DNA from: Micromonospora sp. C31
Lineage (GTDB): Bacteria; Actinomycetota; Actinomycetes; Mycobacteriales; Micromonosporaceae
Length of the DNA: 64,000 bases
NCBI RefSeq assembly: GCF_018070575.1
Contig: NZ_JAGPXN010000017.1
Span: 79,509-143,508, forward strand
Direction of reading: 5' to 3'
Part shown: positions 7,667-15,202 of the stretch, piece after piece
How positions within the stretch are numbered: the first letter of the stretch is position 1
How the letters are laid out: each line of letters begins with the position of its first letter
The notes under the pieces: model-generated
Databases searched by the model: none
Told to the model about the DNA's origin: nothing
What the model saw: the letters and a program-made list of their open reading frames with translations, nothing else
Translations under genes and position numbers: made by a program

Positions 7667-9184
7667 TCAGTAGCGCCAGGGCCGGCCGGTCTCGCGGTAT
7701 TCCTCGACCGGGACCAGCGGCACGCCGGGCGCCATCCGGTCGACGTAGAGGCGCCCCTCCAGGTGGTCGATCTCGTGGGCGACGAGGCGGGCCATGCCGA
7801 ACTCGAACGAGGTGATGATCCGGCTGCCGTCGTACTGGGCGTGTTCCACGTCGAGTCGGAGGGGGCGGGGCACCAGGCCGCGGTGGTCGAAGAAGGAGAG
7901 GCATCCCTCGTACTGCTCGTCGCTGTCGGGGGAGGCGTCGACGACGCGGGGGTTGAGCAGCACGACGGGTTCGGCCGACCGGTCGGGGGGCCGGACCACC
8001 GCCACCGCCCGGTCGAGGCCGAGCTGCGGGGCGGCGATGCCCACCCCCTTGCCGAACGGGTGCAGCTCGTCGAGGCGGACCAGGGTCGCCGCGAGGCGGT
8101 CGGCCACGTCCCGGGCCGCCTGCGCCTCGCGGGGCAGGTCGAACGGGCGCGCCGGCTGGCGTAGCAGGTCGTCGCCGCGCTGCACGATGCCGATGCCGCG
8201 CATCCGGTCGCTCGGCCGGACCCGCTCGGCCGCCTCCTCCGGCTCGACCTCCGGCCGGTTGCGGAACCGCCACTGCAACCGGTACCGCGCGTTGAGCGGG
8301 GGGTCCTCGGTCGCCCAGTCGAAGATCATCCGGTCGGCGTCCTCCTGCCTCGTCACCGGCGTGCGCAGCGGGCCCTCCTCCGCCGAGAGCGAGGTCTCCG
8401 CGCCCCAGACCTGCGGGTCGAGGGCCGCCGGAAGATCCAGGCGTACGGCCATCTGCCGGGTGGGCAGCCGGACCGCGCGCTGGAACCAGGGGCCCCACTT
8501 GTCGTGCCCGACGCAGTACGCGTACTCGATGGTGGCCCGGTCCCCGGGATAGAGGGGGAAGCGCCGGTCGGCGTTCTCGAAGAGCAGCCACAGCTCCTTG
8601 AAGGCGTCCCGGTCGTGCTTGGCCCGCCAGTGCATCGCCTCCCGCTCGTCCCCGTCCTCCCGGTACGCCCGCAGCCGCAGCTCGGCGAAGGTCAGCGGGT
8701 GTTCCCGGTGGTGCAGGTTGGAGCGCCCGGGGTCGTTGGGGTAGCGGTCGACGGCGACCCGCACCAGGTAGCGGGTGACCGGCTCGGTGCCGGCGTTGTA
8801 GAGCTCGCGCCGGATGACGCAGCGGTAGGCGTCGTCCAGGTGGGTGAGGGTGGCCAGTTCGCGCTCGACGATCAGGCCCGTGCCGGGCGGCATCCACTGC
8901 CCGGGTACGGGTGGGTCCCGGTGCGCCCGCTCGGCCCGGGCGTGGCGCAGCTCGTCGTACTCCTTGAAGCGCTGCCAGATGGCGCCGCTGGCCTCCAGCA
9001 CGGCCTCGGCACGGCGCGCGAAGTCCTCGGTGGGGCGGTGCCGCCGCCCTTCGACGTGGCTGACGTACGACGGGTCGAAGCGCATCAGGGTGGCGAGCTG
9101 TTTCTTGGACAGCCCCCGCCCCGTGCGGTGCCGGGCGACCTCGGCGGCGAAGGAGTCGGCAGCCCGATCGAGCGGTGAGGTCAT
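7667..9184 (-). CDS. XRE helix-turn-helix protein fused to peptide deformylase
   Basis: About 505 residues. Residues 12-65 are an XRE HTH (LSKKQLATLMRFDPSYVSHVEG). Residues about 90-340 are an uncharacterised middle region rich in Trp and Arg. Residues about 345-505 are a peptide deformylase with all three metal/active-site motifs: GVGIAAPQ (380), EGCLS (426) and HEIDHLEG (470). Deformylase removes N-formyl from nascent Met; with the HTH, this may be a regulator using a deformylase-fold sensor or a regulated second deformylase. ATG at 9184 has AGGAAG six bases upstream; the longer frame lacks a ribosome-binding site. Confidence 0.88.
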   Translation of the reverse strand: MTSPLDRAADSFAAEVARHRTGRGLSKKQLATLMRFDPSYVSHVEGRRHRPTEDFARRAEAVLEASGAIWQRFKEYDELRHARAERAHRDPPVPGQWMPPGTGLIVERELATLTHLDDAYRCVIRRELYNAGTEPVTRYLVRVAVDRYPNDPGRSNLHHREHPLTFAELRLRAYREDGDEREAMHWRAKHDRDAFKELWLLFENADRRFPLYPGDRATIEYAYCVGHDKWGPWFQRAVRLPTRQMAVRLDLPAALDPQVWGAETSLSAEEGPLRTPVTRQEDADRMIFDWATEDPPLNARYRLQWRFRNRPEVEPEEAAERVRPSDRMRGIGIVQRGDDLLRQPARPFDLPREAQAARDVADRLAATLVRLDELHPFGKGVGIAAPQLGLDRAVAVVRPPDRSAEPVVLLNPRVVDASPDSDEQYEGCLSFFDHRGLVPRPLRLDVEHAQYDGSRIITSFEFGMARLVAHEIDHLEGRLYVDRMAPGVPLVPVEEYRETGRPWRY

Positions 9185-9402
9185 CAGCTTCCTCGTGGCC
9201 GGGAGTATCAGTTTCACGTTCTGTGGCGACGCACACACGGAACTGGCACCTTGCCGACACGAATATTGACAAAGAGCGATGAATGTCGATACTGGGGCGG
9301 GCGTTTCCCGCCCCGGGCGCGGGGTAGTACGCCGGCAGGGGGCGGAGTGAGCGACCCCTCCCGATCCGGCAGAGGTGAGGCTTCCCTTATCCCACGAACT
9401 GT

Positions 9403-9420
9403 GGTTAGGCTAGCCTTACC
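9403..9420. promoter_or_regulatory. Iron-box-like palindrome (IdeR/DmdR-type operator)
   Basis: GGTTAGGCTAGCCTTACC is an 18-bp palindrome with one mismatched pair and resembles the TTAGGTTAGGCTAACCTAA operator of IdeR/DmdR iron repressors. It lies about 40 bases upstream of the FhuF-like gene, which predicts induction under iron limitation. Confidence 0.65.
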
Positions 9421-9461
9421 AGTGGCGGGCGTGCAGCCCGGCGACGGCGACGACGGGGCGG

Positions 9462-10265
9462 GTGAGTCCAGTGACAGCGGTACTGCCGGAACGAGACGTC
9501 GCCGCCGCGCCGCTGGCCCCGGTCACCGCCGCCATGCGCGCGATGTTCGGCACCGACCACGTGCCCGGTCTCGCGCCCGGTCTGCTGGTGCACGACGAGT
9601 TCGGCTGGCGTCCGGCGACCACGCTGGTCGACGGCACCCTCCTGCCGGATTTCCTGCGTTCGGCCAGCTCGCGCTGGGGCGGCACCCCGCACGCGTGCGC
9701 CGCGCTGGCCTGGAAGTCGTACAGCTACTGGGCGGCGCTGCCCGCCGTGCTCGGCTGGGCCTCGGCCCGCCGGGTTCCGCTGCTGGACCCGGCCGACGTG
9801 CTGATCCACTTCGAGGACCACCGGCCGCTGCTCACCATGGGCCTGCGCCGCTCGACCACGGTCGCGGTGCTGCCGAGCGACCCGCTGGCGCTCGCCGGGC
9901 TGCCCGAGGTGCGGGTCGTCGCGGACGAGGCGGAACTGCTCCGGGCGCTCCGGGCCTCGCTGCTCGACGCCCACCTGGCCCCGATGGTGGCCGCGATCCA
10001 GGCCGAGGTCCGGATCGGCGCGCGCACCCTGCTCGGGTCGGTGGCCTCGGGCATCGCCCACGGCATCCTCCGGGCCGCCGACGGCCTGCCCGGCTCGTCG
10101 GTCGAGACGATCGAGACGCTGCTCGGCGCGCTCGACCTCGCCGACCTGGTGGAGCTGGTCCCGGGCGCGAACGGCGAGCCGACCGTGCAGCGGCGCACCT
10201 GCTGCCTCGCGTTCACCCTCCCCAAGCCCAAGGTCTGCCAGGGCTGCTGCGTCCGCCAGGCCTGA
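9462..10265 (+). CDS. FhuF-like [2Fe-2S] ferric-siderophore reductase
   Basis: About 267 residues. The C-terminus carries the FhuF cysteine pattern CC-x10-C-x2-C (TCCLAFTLPKPKVCQGCC), which binds a [2Fe-2S] cluster. The N-terminal part (LVHDEFGWRPATTLVDG, WKSYSYWAALPAVLGWASAR) fits the siderophore-reductase fold. Such proteins release iron from imported ferric siderophores by reduction in the cytoplasm. The iron-box-like palindrome upstream supports this role. The GTG at 9462 follows GGGGCGG; a second GTG three codons later is possible. No siderophore transport genes adjoin it. Confidence 0.85.
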   Translation: MSPVTAVLPERDVAAAPLAPVTAAMRAMFGTDHVPGLAPGLLVHDEFGWRPATTLVDGTLLPDFLRSASSRWGGTPHACAALAWKSYSYWAALPAVLGWASARRVPLLDPADVLIHFEDHRPLLTMGLRRSTTVAVLPSDPLALAGLPEVRVVADEAELLRALRASLLDAHLAPMVAAIQAEVRIGARTLLGSVASGIAHGILRAADGLPGSSVETIETLLGALDLADLVELVPGANGEPTVQRRTCCLAFTLPKPKVCQGCCVRQA

Positions 10266-10283
10266 CGAGCCGGCCGGCCGCCG

Positions 10284-12104
10284 TCAGTCGGTGAGCGGGC
10301 GGACGTCCCAGAGCCAGACCCCTCCGGTGTACGTGGGGCGGATGCCGGTCAGCTCGGTCATGCCCCGGCGCAGCGCGTCGGCCTGCCGGTGCGGCCCGAG
10401 CACGACCGCGCCCGCCCGCCAGTACCGCAGGTCACCGACCGCGTCGACCCGCGCCTGCGGGGTGATCGGCGGCACCGCGCCGGTCTGCCGGATCTCGGCG
10501 AAGAACTCGCTGGTGGGGCGGGGCGGCGCGGAGAACAGGGCCACCCGGTCGCGACCAGGGCGGGTGTCCGGGCCGAGGAAGTAGCCGCGGGCGATGGGCA
10601 TGTCCAGCCCGGTCCGCGCCGACCAGCGCAGCGGATCGGCGTAGTGGGTGTCGGGAAGCGGCAGGGTCACGATGCTGCGCCCGCCGTCGACGTACGGCCG
10701 CCAGGCGCCCGACGTGACGAAGGCGGGCACGTCGTCCAGCCGGGTGGTGGGCAGCGGGGTCGGCAGGATCGGCAGCAGGGCCATCGCCAGCACCGTGGCG
10801 GTGGCGAAGCGGAGCTGCGGGCGCGCCCGCGGGTGCCGGGCGGCCAGGACGCGCACGTGCTCCGCACCGTAGGCGAGCAGCACCCCGACGATCGGGGTGA
10901 TCGCCAGCGCCCACCGGGTCGGCACCACCGAGTGCAGGACGGGCAGGTTCTCCAGCGCCGCCCACGGGCCGGGTATCCCGGTCCCCCTGCCGTTGAGCAG
11001 CACCTCCCGCCCGAGGGAGAGCAGGCCGAAGAGGAGCGCGAGGACGGCGAGGCCGCGTACGACGACGTCGTGGCGCAGCCACCAGACCAGGGCGACGACG
11101 AGCACCACCAGCGGCCAGCCGAAGAAGGCGTTCTCCTCGGTGGGGTTCCTGGCCAGCCCCTGGGCGCTGCGGGCGTCGCCGGCCAGGGATTCCCGCGAGT
11201 ACGCCACGAACGACGCGAGGTCCGTCGAGTAGCCCCGGATCAGCCGGGACAGCCCGTTGTAGGCCCCCGGGCCGAAGAACTGGACGTACAGCGGGTACGC
11301 GAGCACCACCAGCGCCACGGCGGCGGCCACCGCCAGCCCCGCGAGGAACGGCCGGGTCCGGCGGCGCAGCTCGGGTCGGCCGAGGGCGAGCGCCCCGACC
11401 ACCACGCCCAGCCCGATGGCGGTCATCAGCAGCACCTCGAGGTTGAGGAACGCCTGCCACACGATGACCAGCGCGAGCAGCAGCCCGTTGCGCAGCCAGC
11501 GGCCCGGCTCGGCGAGCCGCAGGGTGCGCCAGACGATCAGGGGCACCACGTACTGCGAGACGATGTTGGGGTGCGCGTTGGCGTGCGAGACCATCGCCGG
11601 GGCGTACGCGCAGAAGGCGGCGCCGAGCCAGGCCGGCCCGCGGCTGCCGACGACCACCCGGGACAGCAGGAAGTACCAGGCCGTCGCCGTGGCGATCATG
11701 CCGAGCGTGAGAAAGAGCAGAAACGAGGCGCGGGTACCGAGCAGGAGTGTGACGGGCGTCATTGGCAAAGATACGGATAATACGGACGTATTTGCCATCA
11801 AATTGACGGTCTCCGGCACGTTCATCCGGTCGGACGTGAATGGATCAACAAAATCGGTCACCACGCGCGCGCCGTGCGCCATCATCCACTCGAACTGCGA
11901 CTGATCCGTACGGTTGTCCCGGATGCCGTGCGACGGGCGCAGCCAGAGCCGGGCGGTCACCCACAGGCCCAGCACGACGAAACTCGCCACCGCGACGACG
12001 TCCGTCCACCACCCCTGCCAGGCCCGTACGCCCCGGTCGGACCCGCCCGCCGCAGCCCCAGGCCCCGACCTACCAGCGGGGAGGCCCGATTCAGGAGTAG
12101 TCAT
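10284..12104 (-). CDS. Polytopic membrane protein, probable GT-C-type glycosyltransferase
   Basis: About 606 residues with about ten to twelve membrane helices, then a soluble domain at the C-terminus (from about 445) ending YTGGVWLWDVRPLTD. The first periplasmic loop has acidic residues (DNRTDQSQFEWMMAHG, DFVDPFTSDRM), as in GT-C enzymes that use polyprenyl-phosphate sugars; donor and acceptor are unknown. ATG at 12104 was preferred to the ATG 14 codons upstream. Codons around residues 100-115 are unusually AT-rich and include a TTA leucine codon at 11780-11778. The gene diverges from the methyltransferase gene. Confidence 0.72.
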   Translation of the reverse strand: MTTPESGLPAGRSGPGAAAGGSDRGVRAWQGWWTDVVAVASFVVLGLWVTARLWLRPSHGIRDNRTDQSQFEWMMAHGARVVTDFVDPFTSDRMNVPETVNLMANTSVLSVSLPMTPVTLLLGTRASFLLFLTLGMIATATAWYFLLSRVVVGSRGPAWLGAAFCAYAPAMVSHANAHPNIVSQYVVPLIVWRTLRLAEPGRWLRNGLLLALVIVWQAFLNLEVLLMTAIGLGVVVGALALGRPELRRRTRPFLAGLAVAAAVALVVLAYPLYVQFFGPGAYNGLSRLIRGYSTDLASFVAYSRESLAGDARSAQGLARNPTEENAFFGWPLVVLVVALVWWLRHDVVVRGLAVLALLFGLLSLGREVLLNGRGTGIPGPWAALENLPVLHSVVPTRWALAITPIVGVLLAYGAEHVRVLAARHPRARPQLRFATATVLAMALLPILPTPLPTTRLDDVPAFVTSGAWRPYVDGGRSIVTLPLPDTHYADPLRWSARTGLDMPIARGYFLGPDTRPGRDRVALFSAPPRPTSEFFAEIRQTGAVPPITPQARVDAVGDLRYWRAGAVVLGPHRQADALRRGMTELTGIRPTYTGGVWLWDVRPLTD

Positions 12105-12316
12105 GACGATTCGTACAGTAGTCAGGCGATGGCGTCGCCGTGGCATGTTTCGGGGTACTGGCGTACTATGTGCCGGGTTCGCCGACCGCCGATCACGCGC
12201 CCACCCCCGACCGCATTTCGGCCACCACCGGTGCCCCGATTCTTCTGCCGCCAGCGCGGATGATTCACTCTGTCGGTCCAGGCGCGGGTCGAGTTCATAT
12301 CGTGAGGAATCGACGC

Positions 12317-13027
12317 ATGGTAGAAATCACTGGGGATCAACGCGTGCAGTCCGAGGTCCTGGAGGGCCTGGCGACGGCGGTCAACCATCGTCGCTGGTTC
12401 GTCGAGCTGGCCCTGCCGTACCTCGGTGACAACCCGATCGAGATCGGCAGCGGGCTCGGCGACTACGCGCTGGAGTGGGCGGAGCACCTGCCCCGCTTCA
12501 CCGCCACCGAGGCCGACCCGGACCGGCTCGTCTCGCTCAAGGAGCGCCTGGCCGACCAGCCCCGCATCGAGGTCCGGCAGATGCTGCTGCCGCACTCCGA
12601 CCGGGGCGACTACAGCGCCGCCGTGTCGTACAACGTGCTGGAGCACATCGAGGACCACGTGGGCGCGCTGAGCAGCATGCGCGACCTGGTCCGGCCCGGC
12701 GGCAACGTCATCATCATCGTGCCGGCGTTCCAGTTCGCGATGAGCCCGGCGGACGTCGCCACCGGCCACGTACGCCGCTACACGAAGAAGACCCTGGCCG
12801 CCGCGATGACCGACGCCGGCCTGACGGTGGAGAAGATCCACTACGCGAACGCGCTCGGCCTGATCGGCTACTTCATGGCGACCAAGGTCTTCCGGCTGAT
12901 GCCGAAGGAGGGCCCGATGGTCAAGGTCTACGACACCCTCGTGCTCCCCGTCACCAAGGCGGCGGAGCAGCGCGTCCTGCCCCCGTTCGGGCAGTCCGTC
13001 TTCGCGGTGGCCCGCGTCCCCGCCTGA
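12317..13027 (+). CDS. Class I SAM-dependent methyltransferase
   Basis: About 236 residues. Motif I is EIGSGLGDYALEW, followed by the acidic TEADPDRL, the post-II VSYNVLEHIED and LVRPGGNVIIIVPAF, the layout of Methyltransf_11-type enzymes. The conserved HVRRYTKKTL and the C-terminal hydrophobic helix (LGLIGYFMATKVF) resemble methyltransferases near cell-surface glycan genes. The ATG at 12317 was chosen because a GAGG lies ten bases upstream and the N-terminus then starts just before the fold; a GTG at 12302 is an alternative. It is divergent from the probable glycosyltransferase gene, suggesting a shared pathway. Confidence 0.8.
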   Translation: MVEITGDQRVQSEVLEGLATAVNHRRWFVELALPYLGDNPIEIGSGLGDYALEWAEHLPRFTATEADPDRLVSLKERLADQPRIEVRQMLLPHSDRGDYSAAVSYNVLEHIEDHVGALSSMRDLVRPGGNVIIIVPAFQFAMSPADVATGHVRRYTKKTLAAAMTDAGLTVEKIHYANALGLIGYFMATKVFRLMPKEGPMVKVYDTLVLPVTKAAEQRVLPPFGQSVFAVARVPA

Positions 13028-13041
13028 TCCTCTCCTCCCGT

Positions 13042-13116
13042 TCCGCGATCTTGCACTTCGGCACCCGCCTGCGGCTTTCGGCTCCTCCGCCGGGGCGACG
13101 AGTGCAAGATCGCGGA
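13042..13116. terminator. Long-loop inverted repeat after the methyltransferase gene
   Basis: Perfect 16-bp arms (TCCGCGATCTTGCACT at 13042-13057, complement at 13101-13116) flank a 43-base loop. It lies between convergent genes and probably ends transcription from both sides. Confidence 0.6.
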
Positions 13117-13136
13117 GCGGTCGACCGGGGTCCGGG

Positions 13137-13670
13137 TCAGTCCTTGACCTGGTAGCTGGGGCGGATCACGGCCCGGGCCAGGGTGTGGAAGGCCAGGTTG
13201 AAGCCGACGTAGGCGGGGGTCGCGTCGGGGGTGACGTCGAGGCGCTCCACGTCCAGGGCGTGCACCGCGAAGACGTAGCGGTGCGGCCGGTCACCCGCCG
13301 GCGGGGCGGCGCCGCCGTAGCCCTGCTCGCCGTAGTCGTTGCGGACCGTGAACGCGCCACCGAGGTCGTCCCCGCCCGCGCCGCGCGGCAGCCGCGTCAC
13401 GCCGGCCGGCAGGTTGACCAGCACCCAGTGCCAGAACCCGCTGCCCGTCGGCGCGTCCGGGTCGAAGCACGTCACCACGAAACCCTTCGTCCCGGCCGGG
13501 AAGCCGGACCAGGCGAGCTGCGGCGAGACGTTGTCGCCCCCGACGCTGCCGTGGGCGTACGCGGCGTCCATCGGCTCGCCGTTCTGCACGTCCTCACTGG
13601 TCAGGGTGAACGACGGAACGGTCGGCAGCAGGTCGTACGGGTCCGGTGCGATCGGTCGTTCCAGGGTCAT
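13137..13670 (-). CDS. YbhB/YbcL-family (PEBP) Raf-kinase-inhibitor-like protein
   Basis: About 177 residues. Typical PEBP features: FTLTSEDVQNGEPM near the start, NVSPQLAWSGFPAGTKGFVVTCFDPDAP (ligand-pocket DPDAP), WHWVLVNLPA, and RYVFAVHALDVERLDV. Bacterial members are cytoplasmic proteins of unclear role. ATG at 13670 follows GGAAGGA; the frame extending to 13928 is not supported. Confidence 0.88.
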   Translation of the reverse strand: MTLERPIAPDPYDLLPTVPSFTLTSEDVQNGEPMDAAYAHGSVGGDNVSPQLAWSGFPAGTKGFVVTCFDPDAPTGSGFWHWVLVNLPAGVTRLPRGAGGDDLGGAFTVRNDYGEQGYGGAAPPAGDRPHRYVFAVHALDVERLDVTPDATPAYVGFNLAFHTLARAVIRPSYQVKD

Positions 13671-13950
13671 CGGGGCGGGTCCTTCCGGTGCGCGGTTGTT
13701 CCTCCACCCCTTCTTACCCCGTCGGCGCCCACGATCGAACCGGAAGCGCCGGACGTCCCTTCCGGTATGGACGTGGTCGGGCAGGTGCGCGCAGGTGAGC
13801 ATGGAACGCAGTGCTGTTGTCGTAGGACCCCGCCCCGGCGGCCCAGCCGTGCGGGAGCCGCTGCGTTGGGCGCCGGAAACTGCCGGTCCACCGCAGGAGC
13901 CAGGAACCGGCTCCTTCTGAGCTGGCACTTCCGCTGGTGACGCCTGCCCT
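13671..13950. other. Intergenic region upstream of the first duplicated block
   Basis: No recognised gene. A 39-codon frame at 13801-13920 has an AGGTGAG site in front of its ATG but no homology I recognise. A CCGGAAG...CTTCCGG inverted repeat lies at about 13739-13764. Confidence 0.35.
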
Positions 13951-14259
13951 CCGGTGCCAGCCGGCGTACAGCGATTCGCAACTGTCTGTCAGTAGCTTGA
14001 GCTCCAGACCCAGCAGTCGAGTCCGGCGCGGCCCGGGACATTGGAGGCATCGAAGCTAATCCCTGTCACTTGTTTCAGGATGTCCGAGCACCGCAGGTGG
14101 ACGACGGGCGGCGCGCTGCTCTGGGCTGCCGCGTGTCCACCTGCTTCATGAACGGTGACGGCACGGCTTCAGCAACCGCTGCGTGTGCACCAGGCAGGCC
14201 GAGGCGCTCTGAGCGGACCTCGCCTGACACCAACTTACAATCGATGATACGGAGGAGCG
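13951..14259 (+). repeat. Duplicated upstream block, copy 1 (partner at 20311-20618)
   Basis: The stretch at 13951-14060 (around CGGTGCCAGCC, TTCGCAACTG, AGTAGCTTGA, CCAGCAGTCGA, ATTGGAGGCA) lines up by eye with 20311-20410, and weaker similarity continues to the start codon of the secreted repeat gene. Neither strand gives a frame kept open in both copies, so this is either a long regulatory leader or decayed coding DNA. Confidence 0.7.
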
Positions 14260-14913
14260 ATGCAATTCCTTTCTTCGCTGAAGAGAGCCAGCGCGGCATT
14301 TCTGCTCATGATCGGCGCGACCGTCGCCGTCATCTTCTCCTCGGCAGCGCCCGCCCAGGCCAACGGGTGGATCTGCTCCGCAGTGCCACCGGGCTACATC
14401 GTCACCGCGCAGGCGTTGGACGGCCGCTGTGGTACAGGTGTGGTGGCTCAGTACATCGAGCCAGCCCGTAGCGACGTGTGGATCTGCAGCGGCGTCCCCG
14501 CGGGATACGTCGCCACCGCGATGAAAACCGGAAGTCCGTGCGTTGCCAACATCGTGCCCCGGTACATCCAGACGCCTCGTAACGGCCAGTGGATCTGCGA
14601 CGGTGTCCCCGCCGGGTACGTCGCCACCGCCATGAAGACCGGCAGTCCGTGTATCTACAACGTGGTCGGCCAGTACATCGAGACGCCTCGTGCCGGCCAG
14701 TGGATCTGCGACGGTGTCCCCGCCGGGTACGTCTCCACCGCGATGAAGACCGGCAGTCCGTGTGTCTACAACGTGGTCGGCCAGTACATCGAGACGCCTC
14801 GCAGCGGCCAGTGGATCTGCAGCACCGTTCCGCCCGGCTTCGTCGTCACCGCCACGAGGACCGGCAGTCCGTGCATCTACAACGTGGTCGCCCGGCAGAT
14901 TCAGCAGATCTGA
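14260..14913 (+). CDS. Secreted WIC-repeat protein, copy 1
   Basis: 217 residues. Residues 1-34 are a Sec signal peptide (KR, hydrophobic core, APAQA before NGW). The rest is five tandem units of about 37 residues: WIC-x-x-VPxGYxxTA...G-PC-xxNVV-xQYIE-PR, with two cysteines each (one after WI, one after a Pro/Gly run), suggesting one disulfide per unit. Units 3 and 4 are almost identical at DNA level, so the array has expanded recently. It has a strong ribosome-binding site (GGAGGAG). No known family is recognised; an extracellular binding or structural role is inference. A paralogue lies at 20619. Confidence 0.82.
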   Translation: MQFLSSLKRASAAFLLMIGATVAVIFSSAAPAQANGWICSAVPPGYIVTAQALDGRCGTGVVAQYIEPARSDVWICSGVPAGYVATAMKTGSPCVANIVPRYIQTPRNGQWICDGVPAGYVATAMKTGSPCIYNVVGQYIETPRAGQWICDGVPAGYVSTAMKTGSPCVYNVVGQYIETPRSGQWICSTVPPGFVVTATRTGSPCIYNVVARQIQQI

Positions 14914-14937
14914 CCTCCTGACCGCTCCGCTTCGAGC

Positions 14938-14977
14938 CCGGGGGGACTGGTCGCAGCGCTGTGACCGGTCTTCCCGG
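14938..14977 (+). terminator. Terminator stem-loop of WIC-repeat gene 1
   Basis: Arms 14938-14952 and 14963-14977 pair over 15 positions with three G-U or mismatched pairs. The surrounding sequence (TGACCGCTCCGCT, ACTGGTCGCAGC) matches the region after the paralogue at 21184-21222, so the duplication reaches past the gene. Confidence 0.6.
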
Positions 14978-15202
14978 TTAGCGGCCGGTGTGACTGGGCC
15001 CCGGGTGGTGGTCGGGTCATCGGCGCTTTCGCCCTGCACCGGCCAGGCTGATCTCCCGCTCCCGCCGCCCACTCGGCACGCGGTCAGCACCGCTCGGTGG
15101 ACGCCTACCGCTCATCCGGCAGGCCGGACGTCAGGTGCCGGGGTGGGAGGTCCCGCAAGAATCGACCCGTATCGCTGGTGCCGCTGATGGTCAACCGGCA
15201 GG

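Noticed and set aside
7362..9272. 636-residue frame on the same strand as the deformylase fusion
   Set aside because: Out-of-frame shadow rich in Arg/Pro; the overlapping frame has all the conserved motifs.
13042..13116. Integron attC site
   Set aside because: No integrase, no conserved RYYYAAC/GTTRRRY boxes; position between convergent genes fits a terminator.
14260..14913. Regular direct repeats that could be a CRISPR array
   Set aside because: The 111-base unit is in frame, has no spacers and follows a signal peptide, so it is coding repeat DNA.
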